Numbered from the stretch's first letter, positions 1 to 6,098 are shown. The stretch: 7,054 nt of DNA from Negativicutes bacterium (GCA_009930275.1 RZYP01000103.1:1-7054), one strand, 5' to 3'. Made by a program: numbers and translations. Notes: generated by a model from the sequence alone, not told the origin.

Positions 1-4
1 CATT

Positions 5-11
5 TGTAATG
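5..11 (+). repeat. 7-bp direct repeat, left copy (candidate crossover site)
   Basis: TGTAATG, identical to 3462-3468. Read as codons, bases 2-10 give ATT TGT AAT (I-C-N). This matches the residues expected just before E-E-G-K in the DUF3846 gene that resumes at the right end, so bases 1-11 are probably the last visible piece of the interrupted gene's 5' part. Confidence 0.55.
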
Positions 12-16
12 TGTAG
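5..16 (+). repeat. Left terminal inverted repeat, outer block
   Basis: TGTAATGTGTAG is the exact reverse complement of 3422-3433. A second, imperfect block follows 17 nt further in (34-49) and pairs with 3387-3402 (12 of 16 positions), at nearly the same spacing on both sides (17 and 19 nt). Matching order and spacing argue that these are real element ends, not chance matches. Confidence 0.65.
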
Positions 17-33
17 ATGTTGATTATGTGTAG
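9..33 (+). repeat. Tandem ATGTGTAG boxes at the left end
   Basis: ATGTGTAG occurs at 9-16 and again at 26-33, a 17-bp start-to-start distance. A third TGTAG starts the small palindrome TGTAG-TACT-CTACA at 92-105. The shared TGTAG/CTACA core, also present at the right end (3422-3426), suggests recombinase-binding sites. That role is inferred only. Confidence 0.35.
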
Positions 34-112
34 CAAATAAAATACGCCCTCAAACCTCCTGATATAGTCTGGCAATTTTCGCATCTGCAATTGTAGTACT
101 CTACATAATGCA

Positions 113-123
113 GGGCAAAGCCC
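113..123 (+). promoter_or_regulatory. Small hairpin upstream of the first recombinase RBS
   Basis: GGGCAAAGCCC forms a 4-bp GC stem with an AAA loop, 11 nt before the GAGGAGG ribosome binding site at 135-141. The leader also holds CCTCCT at 55-60, complementary to AGGAGG at 136-141. No convincing -35/-10 pair was found between 17 and 132. CATAAT at 104-109 is a possible -10 but lacks a partner at the right distance. Confidence 0.2.
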
Positions 124-147
124 AAGCAGAATATGAGGAGGAACGTT

Positions 148-1383
148 ATGAAAGAGTCAGAAAAAATACTCATCAGGGATCTGATGAGTAGTACGGAACA
201 ATGTTTGCTTGATAAGGGCCATCAAAAGAGTACTCTCGGGGTGTACAAAGCAACATGGAATCGATACCTGTACTTTTCCACATCGGAGTACTACGACCGA
301 AAGACTGCCGAACTGTTTTTATCGCGTTATTTTGGTGTAGATGTTAATTCTTCTGAACAGAGGCTTGATTCTCGAATGCGCCATGCTCTTCGCCACATGA
401 ACGCTTTGGATGAGTTTCGGAAGACTGGTGATATCCCAAGAAAGAAAATGCGAAATCAAATCAAGTACGACGAAACAGCATTTAACCTGTTTTTTGCAGA
501 TTACCTTGCATACTGTAGACAGCAAAAATACTCAGCGTCATGGTTTTCAAATACCTATGCAGCTCTTAGGGTATTTCTAGTAGCAATCCACCAATCGGGG
601 GTCACCTCGGTTGAAGGAATCGACGAATCAACTATCCATGCATTTGTGGATATAATTTCTGATTGCCTGAATATATGCCCCAATGTTCGTAGATCGAGAA
701 GTAAACAGGTGGCGGTCTATTTGCAATGGCTGTACGAGCATGGATGCATCCAACATAACTTATTACACCTTCTTCCAAACATAAAGCGCACACCGCAACT
801 AATACCTCAGGTTTGGACTGCTGATGAGATCCAGCGCATACTATCCGTTATTGATACAGCCAACCCTGTTGGCAAACGAAATTATGCAATTTTTCTGTTG
901 CTTGCCAGAACTGGGCTGCGCATAAGCGATGTAGTGGGGCTAAAACACTCTAACATTGACTGGAAAAATAATTGCATTTCAATGGTTCAGCAGAAAACAG
1001 GCAATCCATTGAGTATTCCTCTAAGTAAAGAAATTGGTGTGGCCATTATTTCCTACTTAAAATATGGAAGGCCTACTTCTGATTCCGAAATTGTATTTCT
1101 AAGCCATAATGCACCTTTTCAGCCGCTGAACGCACATAACAATTTCCATGCAGAAATGCGTAAATATATGCGCAGGGCAGGTATTAATTTTGAGGTGAAG
1201 CGACACTCTGGAGTTCATACTATTCGCTCGTCTTTTGCTACCAACATGCTGAAAAATGGTGCTTCTCTTGGAAGTATTTCACAGATTCTTGGCCACAGCG
1301 ATATCAATGTTACTGGCACATATTTGCGTGTGGACATTGAACAGCTCAGAATATGCGGTTTAGGACTGGGGGTGACAAGATGA
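148..1383 (+). CDS. ritA: Tyrosine recombinase, first of the trio (RitA-like)
   Basis: Site-specific recombinase of the phage-integrase family (411 aa), which cuts and rejoins DNA through a tyrosine covalently linked to the 3' phosphate. A long N-terminal part (about residues 1-215) contains a SAM-like core-binding region. The C-terminal catalytic domain shows the full set: R258 in TGLRISD, K283 in QQKTGN, H357-x-x-R360, H383 in LGHSD and nucleophile Y392. The start is the ATG at 148 because GAGGAGG at 135-141 lies 6 nt before it; an in-frame ATG at 133 has no such site. The stop overlaps the next start (ATGA), so the two genes are translationally coupled. It is the longest of the three, as is usual for the first gene of RIT elements. 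The enzyme appears intact; the symbol follows RIT nomenclature and rests on gene order. Confidence 0.88.
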   Translation: MKESEKILIRDLMSSTEQCLLDKGHQKSTLGVYKATWNRYLYFSTSEYYDRKTAELFLSRYFGVDVNSSEQRLDSRMRHALRHMNALDEFRKTGDIPRKKMRNQIKYDETAFNLFFADYLAYCRQQKYSASWFSNTYAALRVFLVAIHQSGVTSVEGIDESTIHAFVDIISDCLNICPNVRRSRSKQVAVYLQWLYEHGCIQHNLLHLLPNIKRTPQLIPQVWTADEIQRILSVIDTANPVGKRNYAIFLLLARTGLRISDVVGLKHSNIDWKNNCISMVQQKTGNPLSIPLSKEIGVAIISYLKYGRPTSDSEIVFLSHNAPFQPLNAHNNFHAEMRKYMRRAGINFEVKRHSGVHTIRSSFATNMLKNGASLGSISQILGHSDINVTGTYLRVDIEQLRICGLGLGVTR

Positions 1384-2345
1384 GAGAGCTGGAGTTTACC
1401 AGTGCATTAGCACCCATGCTGTATGCCTATGTAGAGCGAAGGTGCAGAGAGGGCTACACAAGTACCAGTCAGCATTATTACCTTCAGGAATTTGACCACT
1501 TAGTCGCAAGAGAGTTTAATACTCCGATTGTTACGCAAACAGCAATTACGGCGTGGGATGCCCAAAAGCCCTATCTCGCCAACAGGTCAAAAATTCCCCG
1601 CCACAATACAATTCGCGCGTTTGCGGCCTTTGCATTTGCCAGAGATGGACAATCTTATGTTCCAGACACCAGCAGGATTAGAAATACCACAACCTTTATT
1701 CCGTATATTTTCAGCAAAGAAGAAATCTTCATGCTGCTTGATGCGGCTGACAAGATGCCGCTACGCAAAAATGCTCCACTTCGGGAAATTATTCTCCCCG
1801 CTGTTTTCCGCCTGCTCTATTGTTGTGGGTTCCGGGTTAGCGAGATTCTCCATCTCAAGAAAGTAGACATTGATTTGGATACTGGTGTCATTTCTGTAAA
1901 AGACGGAAAAGGTGGAAAGGACAGACTGGTTCCCGTGCATGATAATCTCAAGATATACATGCAGAATTATTATGACAAACTGCCGAAAGATACAGAGTGG
2001 CTTTTCCCTTCTGCAACCGGGCACTATGCTTCGGGTACTGTATACCAAAATTTTAGAGAGCTGCTCATTGCATGCAAAATTCCGCATACCGGGCGTGGAC
2101 CACGTGTCCACGATTTGAGACACACATTTTCTGTCCACACCCTTGAGCAGCAGCTCGCTGCCGGGTATGATCCTATGGAAATTATGCCTAGATTAGCTGC
2201 CTACCTTGGTCACAAAAGCTACAGAGAAACATGCTGGTATCTTCATTTGACAATTGTTGCATTCCCTGAGCTTTCCGAAAAACTTGATAATGCTTTCAAC
2301 GGAATTATTCCGGTAGTCGGAGGTGTATTAAGTGAAAAAGACTGA
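1380..2345 (+). CDS. ritB: Tyrosine recombinase, second of the trio (RitB-like)
   Basis: Second phage-integrase-family recombinase (321 aa). The catalytic residues visible are R152 in GFRVSE, the lysine loop GKGGKDR (K177/K180), H244-x-x-R247 in HDLRH, H278 in LGHKS and Y287 in CWYLH. The H-to-Y spacing of nine residues equals that of its two neighbours. The ATG at 1380 is chosen over the in-frame ATG at 1353: it forms an ATGA overlap with the previous stop and has a GGGGGTG site about 6 nt upstream, whereas 1353 lies well inside the previous gene. The end overlaps the third gene by 14 bp. The three proteins diverge strongly outside the active site, so this is not a recent tandem duplication. 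In RIT elements the three are thought to act together; their division of labour is not settled. Confidence 0.88.
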   Translation: MRELEFTSALAPMLYAYVERRCREGYTSTSQHYYLQEFDHLVAREFNTPIVTQTAITAWDAQKPYLANRSKIPRHNTIRAFAAFAFARDGQSYVPDTSRIRNTTTFIPYIFSKEEIFMLLDAADKMPLRKNAPLREIILPAVFRLLYCCGFRVSEILHLKKVDIDLDTGVISVKDGKGGKDRLVPVHDNLKIYMQNYYDKLPKDTEWLFPSATGHYASGTVYQNFRELLIACKIPHTGRGPRVHDLRHTFSVHTLEQQLAAGYDPMEIMPRLAAYLGHKSYRETCWYLHLTIVAFPELSEKLDNAFNGIIPVVGGVLSEKD

Positions 2346-3348
2346 TTTTACCAAAACAGTAACCGGCTATTTTTCAGAGTATCTTCCCTGTACCTGCGGA
2401 TTGAGCACCAATACAGCCAACTCCTACAGAGATACATTTAAGCTACTCCTGCAATTTTTGCTAAATGAAAAGGGAGTAGCAGCTCATTTGGTTGACCTAA
2501 AGATGCTTAACATGAATCTTGTGTCTGAATTTCTGGATTGGTTAGAAAATTCAAGAAAAGTGTCAGCAACCACACGAAATCAAAGACTGGCTGCATTGAA
2601 GGCATTCGCAAGATATGTCCAGTACCGATATCCTGAAAACATGATGAACTGCGTGGATATTATGAATATGCGCCCCAAAAAGCATGATAATCCATTGGTT
2701 ACATTCTTAACAGAGGAGCAAATCTCAATTTTGTTCTCACAGCCCAATGCGTCGACCTTTCATGGAATACGAGACTTGGCGCTTATGGTACTTTTATATG
2801 ATTCCGGTGCCAGAGTACAGGAATTGGCTGACCTAACACTGGCAGATATAAGTTTGAAGCATCCTGCCATGGTGATTCTGACTGGAAAGGGACGGAAAGC
2901 ACGACAGGTACCTTTAATGAAAGAAACCTGCAGGCTAATGGACCAGTATATCGCTGTCTTCCATGCTTCAAAAGCACCCTGTGAGACCCCACTCTTTTAT
3001 AACAAAAACAAAAAACAGCTTACTCGATACGGTATAACCTATATCTTGAAAAGATATGCACAGCAAGCCTCTCCTGCATTAGATTCAAATACTATTTCAC
3101 CACATGTGCTACGACACACAAAGGCCATGCACCTACTGCGGGCTGGAATAAACATGATTTATATCCGGGATTTTCTGGGCCATGCTGACATTTCCACGAC
3201 TGAGGTATACGCACGTATCGATGCGGAAATGAAGCGAAAAGTATTTGAGGCAACTGTTCCAAACTTTACACCAGAAGCTACTATGCCCTGGGAGGAAGAT
3301 GAAGATTTACTACAATGGCTAACGCATTTCGGAAAGAATGCATTCTGA
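2332..3348 (+). CDS. ritC: Tyrosine recombinase, third of the trio (RitC-like)
   Basis: Third phage-integrase-family recombinase (338 aa), the most XerC/XerD-like of the set. An N-terminal SAM-like core-binding domain (about residues 5-105; TTRNQRLAALKAFARYV is typical) precedes the catalytic domain with R161 in GARVQE, K186/K189 in TGKGRKAR, H258-x-x-R261, H284 in LGHAD and Y293 in EVYARID. It starts with GTG at 2332, with GGAGGTG at 2319-2325 placed 6 nt upstream, inside the end of the second gene. An acidic tail (PWEEDEDLLQW) follows the tyrosine. A hairpin terminator begins 21 nt after the stop, closing a three-gene operon. All active-site positions are kept, so the gene looks functional. 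Confidence 0.88.
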   Translation: MKKTDFTKTVTGYFSEYLPCTCGLSTNTANSYRDTFKLLLQFLLNEKGVAAHLVDLKMLNMNLVSEFLDWLENSRKVSATTRNQRLAALKAFARYVQYRYPENMMNCVDIMNMRPKKHDNPLVTFLTEEQISILFSQPNASTFHGIRDLALMVLLYDSGARVQELADLTLADISLKHPAMVILTGKGRKARQVPLMKETCRLMDQYIAVFHASKAPCETPLFYNKNKKQLTRYGITYILKRYAQQASPALDSNTISPHVLRHTKAMHLLRAGINMIYIRDFLGHADISTTEVYARIDAEMKRKVFEATVPNFTPEATMPWEEDEDLLQWLTHFGKNAF

Positions 3349-3369
3349 TTATGTGCAGTCATTAATTAC

Positions 3370-3402
3370 AAAACGCTCGGGAAACCGGGCGTTTTGCATT
3401 TT
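3370..3402 (+). terminator. Rho-independent terminator of the recombinase operon
   Basis: An 11-bp stem (AAAACGCTCGG with CCGGGCGTTTT, one G-U pair) closes on a GAAA tetraloop (3381-3384). The run of T at 3392-3395 is part of the stem, and GCATTTTC follows. It lies 21 nt past the third recombinase stop. Its right arm overlaps the inner block of the element's right inverted repeat (3387-3402), so the sequence may serve two roles. Confidence 0.75.
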
Positions 3403-3421
3403 CACTCCGCATTTTGCAGGA

Positions 3422-3433
3422 CTACACATTACA
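3422..3433 (-). repeat. Right terminal inverted repeat, outer block
   Basis: CTACACATTACA is the exact reverse complement of 5-16. The inner block is 3387-3402, paired imperfectly with 34-49. Confidence 0.65.
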
Positions 3434-3468
3434 GACGTTATGTTGTGAACCACATAATGTCTGTAATG
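3427..3468. repeat. 17-8-17 palindrome at the right end (candidate recombinase core site)
   Basis: The arm at 3427-3443 (CATTACAGACGTTATGT) pairs with 3452-3468 (ACATAATGTCTGTAATG) at 16 of 17 positions around an 8-nt spacer, TGTGAACC. Two inverted arms around a 6-8 nt spacer is the standard architecture of a tyrosine recombinase core site. The palindrome overlaps both the outer inverted repeat and the right copy of the direct repeat TGTAATG. The symmetry is seen directly; binding and crossover are inferred. Confidence 0.6.
3462..3468 (+). repeat. 7-bp direct repeat, right copy (candidate crossover site)
   Basis: TGTAATG, identical to 5-11. In the DUF3846 frame it reads TGT AAT G, encoding C-N and the first base of E, and continues into E-E-G-K. 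Confidence 0.55.
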
Positions 3469-3783
3469 AGGAAGGTAAGCTTCTCGATCTGCCGCTAAAC
3501 CGCAGTATCGAGTATGACATTATCGCAGGAACCTTCATCGTTTGCGGCACAGATCCAGAAACAGGCGACTTCGCAAGTCTCACTGATGAACAAATGAAGC
3601 AAGCCAAGGAACGATTCGGACCGATTGAGATATTCTCAGTCGAACTGGTTTATGAAGTCGATCGGAAAACAGGTGATATCAAATTCCATCGGCCAGAAGA
3701 CCGTGGGCGCTAAGATTTTGGTAAACGACTATTAAGGGGGTGGTGACTTCTTCTCAAAAAATCAGATTAATCAGGCAAAAGAC

Positions 3784-4716
3784 TTGGATCTGCTGTCTTT
3801 TCTCAGATGGTATAAGCCGGATGAGCTTAAATACCTTGGCGGCGGTGAATTTTCCACAGCAACACATGACAGTCTAAAAATCTCTAATGGTAAATGGCAC
3901 TGGTTCTCCAGAGGCATCGGCGGCAGAACCGCACTCGATTATCTTATCAATGTTGAAGCTAAGACTTTCACAGAGGCCATGCATCTGGTGTTGTCAGTGA
4001 AAAATCAGCTCTATCTGAGTCCTGAGTTTACCAAAACCAGCCGTGCTAAAAGAAGCCATAACAAACCAGATAAGCCATTTGATCTTCCAGCGAAGGCAGA
4101 TGATAACAATCGCGCGATTGCTTACCTTAGAAGTCGCGGAATCAGTATAGACATTATTAAACAATGCATCCGGCAAGGGCTGATCTATCAGGATAAGCTT
4201 CACGGTAATGTTGTTTTTGTCGGCAAAGACATTAGCGGCAAGCCAAGAAATGCCATGTTGCGCGGCACTGGCCATGGCAGCAATTTCAAGAAGGACGCGC
4301 CAGGTAGCAGCAAGAATTACTCGTTTTCGTATCCCGCAGCAAACCGCTCGGACTGTTTGAGAGTATTCGAATCAGCTATTGATCTTCTCTCGGATATGAC
4401 CATTCAGAAACATGAGTCGAATACCTGGAGTGACGTTCACAGACTTAGTCTTGGCGGTCTGGCGGCAAATGCATTACATCAGTACCTGCAAGATCATCCG
4501 GAAATCAGGCAAATCACTCTTTGTCTTGATAAAGATGAACCTGGGCTCACAGCAGATCGCGAGCTATCGGCAGAGCTGATCGTGAGAGGCTTCGCTGTCA
4601 AGAGTGAATTGCCACCGCAGGGCAAGGACTATAACGAATTTTTATGTAAATACTATGAACCCGAAAGAATAAGAAATTCTTCAATCAAAAACAAATCCCA
4701 GAAAGAGGAAAGATAG
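3784..4716 (+). CDS. DUF3991/TOPRIM primase-like protein
   Basis: TOPRIM-fold protein of the DUF3991 + Toprim_2 type, found on Bacillota conjugative elements and plasmids and thought to act in element replication or primer synthesis. The N-terminal part holds HDSLKISNGKWHWFSRGIGG; it resembles the primase zinc-finger region but lacks the CHC2 cysteines. The TOPRIM core shows glutamate E196 in FESAID, the acidic pair D249 and D251 in LDKDEPG, and G280-K-D-Y-N-E285. Numbering starts from the TTG at 3784. Similarity to family N-termini (F-S-K-N-Q-I-N-Q-A) appears to continue upstream to about 3748 in the same open frame, which is open from 3736, but with no ATG, GTG or TTG before 3784. The AAGGGGG site at 3734-3740 is too far from 3784. 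The true start is unresolved. It is followed 18 nt later by the next gene. Confidence 0.8.
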   Translation: MDLLSFLRWYKPDELKYLGGGEFSTATHDSLKISNGKWHWFSRGIGGRTALDYLINVEAKTFTEAMHLVLSVKNQLYLSPEFTKTSRAKRSHNKPDKPFDLPAKADDNNRAIAYLRSRGISIDIIKQCIRQGLIYQDKLHGNVVFVGKDISGKPRNAMLRGTGHGSNFKKDAPGSSKNYSFSYPAANRSDCLRVFESAIDLLSDMTIQKHESNTWSDVHRLSLGGLAANALHQYLQDHPEIRQITLCLDKDEPGLTADRELSAELIVRGFAVKSELPPQGKDYNEFLCKYYEPERIRNSSIKNKSQKEER

Positions 4717-4734
4717 AAAACGGAGGGAATAAAC

Positions 4735-5091
4735 ATGTATGAACGACCACTGGCCTATGTCTGCTCACCGCTAAAAGGCGAGATCGAGGCTAATTTGACC
4801 AAAGCAAAACAGTACGCAAGAAAAGTATTCGAGGCTGGCTATGAGCCTTTTGTCCCGCACCTATATTACACAGGCTTTCTTAACGATCGAAAGGCCGAGG
4901 AGCGTCAGGCCGGCATCGCGATGGGTCTTAACCACCTCAAGAAGTGCCGAATTCTAGTTGTCTGCACTGATAAGATCAGCGACGGCATGCTGACAGAAAT
5001 TAACGAAGCATACCGCCTGTCCATACCAATTGTTAATCTCAGCGGGCTGCAGCTATACGCCAGCATCATGACCCAGACCAAGAAGAAGTAA
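4735..5091 (+). CDS. DUF7768/DUF4406-like nucleoside deoxyribosyltransferase-fold protein
   Basis: A 118-aa single-domain protein. It has an N-terminal strand and loop AYVCSPLKGEIEANLTKA, a helix with GYEPFVPHLYY, the central strand CRILVVCTD, and ISDGMLTEINEA with E88 where the catalytic glutamate of nucleoside 2-deoxyribosyltransferases sits, then IPIVNL. This pattern fits the small Rossmann-like family annotated DUF7768 or DUF4406 that recurs in conjugative element modules. Its substrate is unknown; nucleotide or nucleoside handling is an inference from the fold. The start is firm, with GGAGGG at 4722-4727, 7 nt before the ATG. It sits 18 nt after the TOPRIM gene and 46 nt before the next small gene, in the same apparent operon. 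Confidence 0.75.
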   Translation: MYERPLAYVCSPLKGEIEANLTKAKQYARKVFEAGYEPFVPHLYYTGFLNDRKAEERQAGIAMGLNHLKKCRILVVCTDKISDGMLTEINEAYRLSIPIVNLSGLQLYASIMTQTKKK

Positions 5092-5137
5092 TTGGATTGC
5101 TTACATACATCCAAAGTAATCGAAGGAGGACAACTAA

Positions 5138-5392
5138 ATGACTAAACATACCGGCAAAAGACTTGCCGATGCGAGTGACCATAATGGCAAAATTGTGTTG
5201 ATGGCAGAGATGACACATAAACTGACCGGCGAGGAAGAATCAGATATCCGCGGCTATCTTGAGAAATTCGGCGTAACCGGCTTCTTCGCTAGAATCGATT
5301 CGCTCGATCTTAATCCAAATCTAAAAGAAAAGCTGAATGAGATCTATGAGCTCATTTTCCTGGCTGGGGGTGATAACAATAGCCTCGATTGA
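5138..5392 (+). CDS. Unrecognised 84-aa acidic protein upstream of radC
   Basis: I do not recognise a family. The protein is soluble-looking, acidic and helix-rich, with no signal peptide, membrane segment, cysteine cluster or DNA-binding motif that I can see. The centre reads LTGEEESDIRGYLEKFGVTGFFARIDSLDL, and the tail is NEIYELIFLAGG. It is very probably real: AAGGAGGA at 5123-5130 sits 7 nt before the ATG, the strongest ribosome binding site in this block. Its 3' end overlaps the RadC-like gene by 56 bp (or 23 bp if that gene starts at the GTG), so the two are likely translated together. A regulatory or partner role for the RadC-like protein is possible but unsupported beyond position. 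Confidence 0.65.
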   Translation: MTKHTGKRLADASDHNGKIVLMAEMTHKLTGEEESDIRGYLEKFGVTGFFARIDSLDLNPNLKEKLNEIYELIFLAGGDNNSLD

Positions 5393-6053
5393 TAAAGATA
5401 AACAAAGACTGGCTGAACTGTTCGCATCTGTTGCGAGGATACCTAAACCTAAAATGGAGAAAGCTCTGAAAGATAATGACATTCGTGATCTTATCAAGAA
5501 CCCTGGTCTGTTATCCCCGACTATCGCTGAACTTGAACGGATAGAGTTGCTGCAGGAATACCGGCAGCTCTATACCACTCTTAGCCATTTCGAAACAAAA
5601 TACAAGATCACGACACCAGAAGACGCAGCCATCTATTTGGAACCGACCCTCGGTGAACGCGATCATGAAGTTGTTGTCAGCCTTCTGTTGGATACCAGAA
5701 ATAATGTCATCAAGCAACTTGTAGTAGCGGACGGTCAAATTGACTCAGCATTTATTAATCCAAGAAAAATCGTCAGAGATGCCCTGCTTTATAACGCCAA
5801 AGCCATGATTCTAGCGCATAACCATCCTTCAGGCGATCCGAAGCCCAGCCAGGATGACATCAACGCGACAACCAACCTAACAGGCATTCTTTCAACGATG
5901 GGTATTACGGTTCTTGATCATATAGTAATCGGCAGGAATGATTTTTCTTCTCTAAAACAACTCGGCATGTTCCCCGGAATGCAGCAGAGCATCCGGGAGC
6001 AAGATGTTAAGTATGGCACAAGGAGTTCGAAGGATAAAGGTAAATGTAGGTAG
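5337..6053 (+). CDS. RadC-family JAB/MPN+ domain protein
   Basis: RadC-like protein with a JAB1/MPN+ metalloprotease-type zinc site. Visible are E111 in RDHEVVVSLLLD, H161-N-H163-P-S-G-D, S171 in KPSQDD and D174, followed by LDHIVIG. The N-terminal 90 residues are short and divergent, without a clear helix-hairpin-helix. This is typical of accessory RadC copies on mobile elements, whose role is unproven; older DNA-repair annotations are doubtful. The start is uncertain. The ATG at 5337 has only a weak purine run upstream; an ATG at 5346 and a GTG at 5370 (VITIASIDKDKQ) are alternatives, and the first 11 residues only mirror the neighbour's conserved 3' end. It overlaps the 84-aa gene and closes the plus-strand block before a hairpin terminator. 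Confidence 0.82.
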   Translation: MRSMSSFSWLGVITIASIDKDKQRLAELFASVARIPKPKMEKALKDNDIRDLIKNPGLLSPTIAELERIELLQEYRQLYTTLSHFETKYKITTPEDAAIYLEPTLGERDHEVVVSLLLDTRNNVIKQLVVADGQIDSAFINPRKIVRDALLYNAKAMILAHNHPSGDPKPSQDDINATTNLTGILSTMGITVLDHIVIGRNDFSSLKQLGMFPGMQQSIREQDVKYGTRSSKDKGKCR

Positions 6054-6098
6054 AAAAAGGGATCCCTTCTTAGTAGAGGGATCCTAGTAGTCCTTTTT
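6054..6098. terminator. Bidirectional terminator between radC-like and antitoxin genes
   Basis: GGATCCCT (6060-6067) pairs with AGGGATCC (6077-6084) around a 9-nt loop. An outer stem AAAAAGG (6054-6060) with CCTTTTT (6092-6098) gives a T-run on the plus strand and, read on the minus strand, another. It starts directly after the radC-like stop and lies 39 nt beyond the antitoxin stop, so it can serve both converging genes. Confidence 0.7.

Larger units (their letters stand above)
12..3468 (+). mobile_element. RIT-type (recombinase in trio) element inserted in a DUF3846 gene
   Basis: Three same-strand tyrosine recombinase genes overlap end to start and fill almost the whole unit, with no cargo. 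This is the defining layout of RIT elements. The edges carry an imperfect two-block inverted repeat (TGTAATGTGTAG at 5-16 against 3422-3433; a 12-of-16 match between 34-49 and 3387-3402), and a 7-bp direct repeat TGTAATG lies at 5-11 and 3462-3468. The boundaries given assume that the direct repeat is the crossover site, one copy being element and one target. The left edge is close to the window start, so sequence further left could change this. An alternative right edge is 3433, where the inner inverted repeat ends. The identity is well supported; the exact ends are inferred. Confidence 0.8.
3414..3713 (+). pseudogene. DUF3846 domain protein, 5' part cut off by the RIT element
   Basis: From 3459 the frame encodes VCNEEGKLLDLPLNRSI, then DIIAGTFIVCG and SLTDEQ, which is the C-terminal part of the DUF3846 family. 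That family is of unknown function and is common on conjugative elements and phages of Bacillota. Relatives carry a further N-terminal segment of roughly 40 residues with a methionine start. Here the frame upstream of V-C-N lies inside the recombinase element's end palindrome, and the only available start is a TTG at 3414 with no ribosome binding site. The gene is therefore best read as disrupted. Bases 1-11 of the window probably hold the other edge of the break (I-C-N). A fusion protein translated from the TTG is possible but less likely. Confidence 0.72.

Noticed and set aside
133..147. ATG at 133 as start of the first recombinase
   Set aside because: The strong GAGGAGG site lies after it and is spaced correctly for the ATG at 148.
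1761..2138. Minus-strand frames inside the recombinase genes (also 2783-2992 and 319-525)
   Set aside because: They lie wholly within well-supported genes, have no family-like motifs and no ribosome binding site.
148..3348. Tn554-type transposon (tnpA-tnpB-tnpC)
   Set aside because: The second protein is about 320 aa, not the roughly 630 aa of Tn554 TnpB, and the third is a full recombinase with a catalytic tyrosine. No resistance or other cargo is present.
3394..3458. Promoter in the right end driving the downstream block (TTGCAT or TTGCAG with TTATGT or CATAAT)
   Set aside because: Each pairing has a poor -35 or -10 match or a spacer outside the usual range.
3427..3468. CRISPR repeat or second transcription terminator
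   Set aside because: The palindrome occurs once, has no spacer array, lacks a T-run after the stem, and sits at an element end where a recombination site is more likely.
1..3480. Integron or integrative element with a single integrase and cargo
   Set aside because: Three coupled recombinases fill the unit, and no cassette, attC-like array or excisionase gene is visible.
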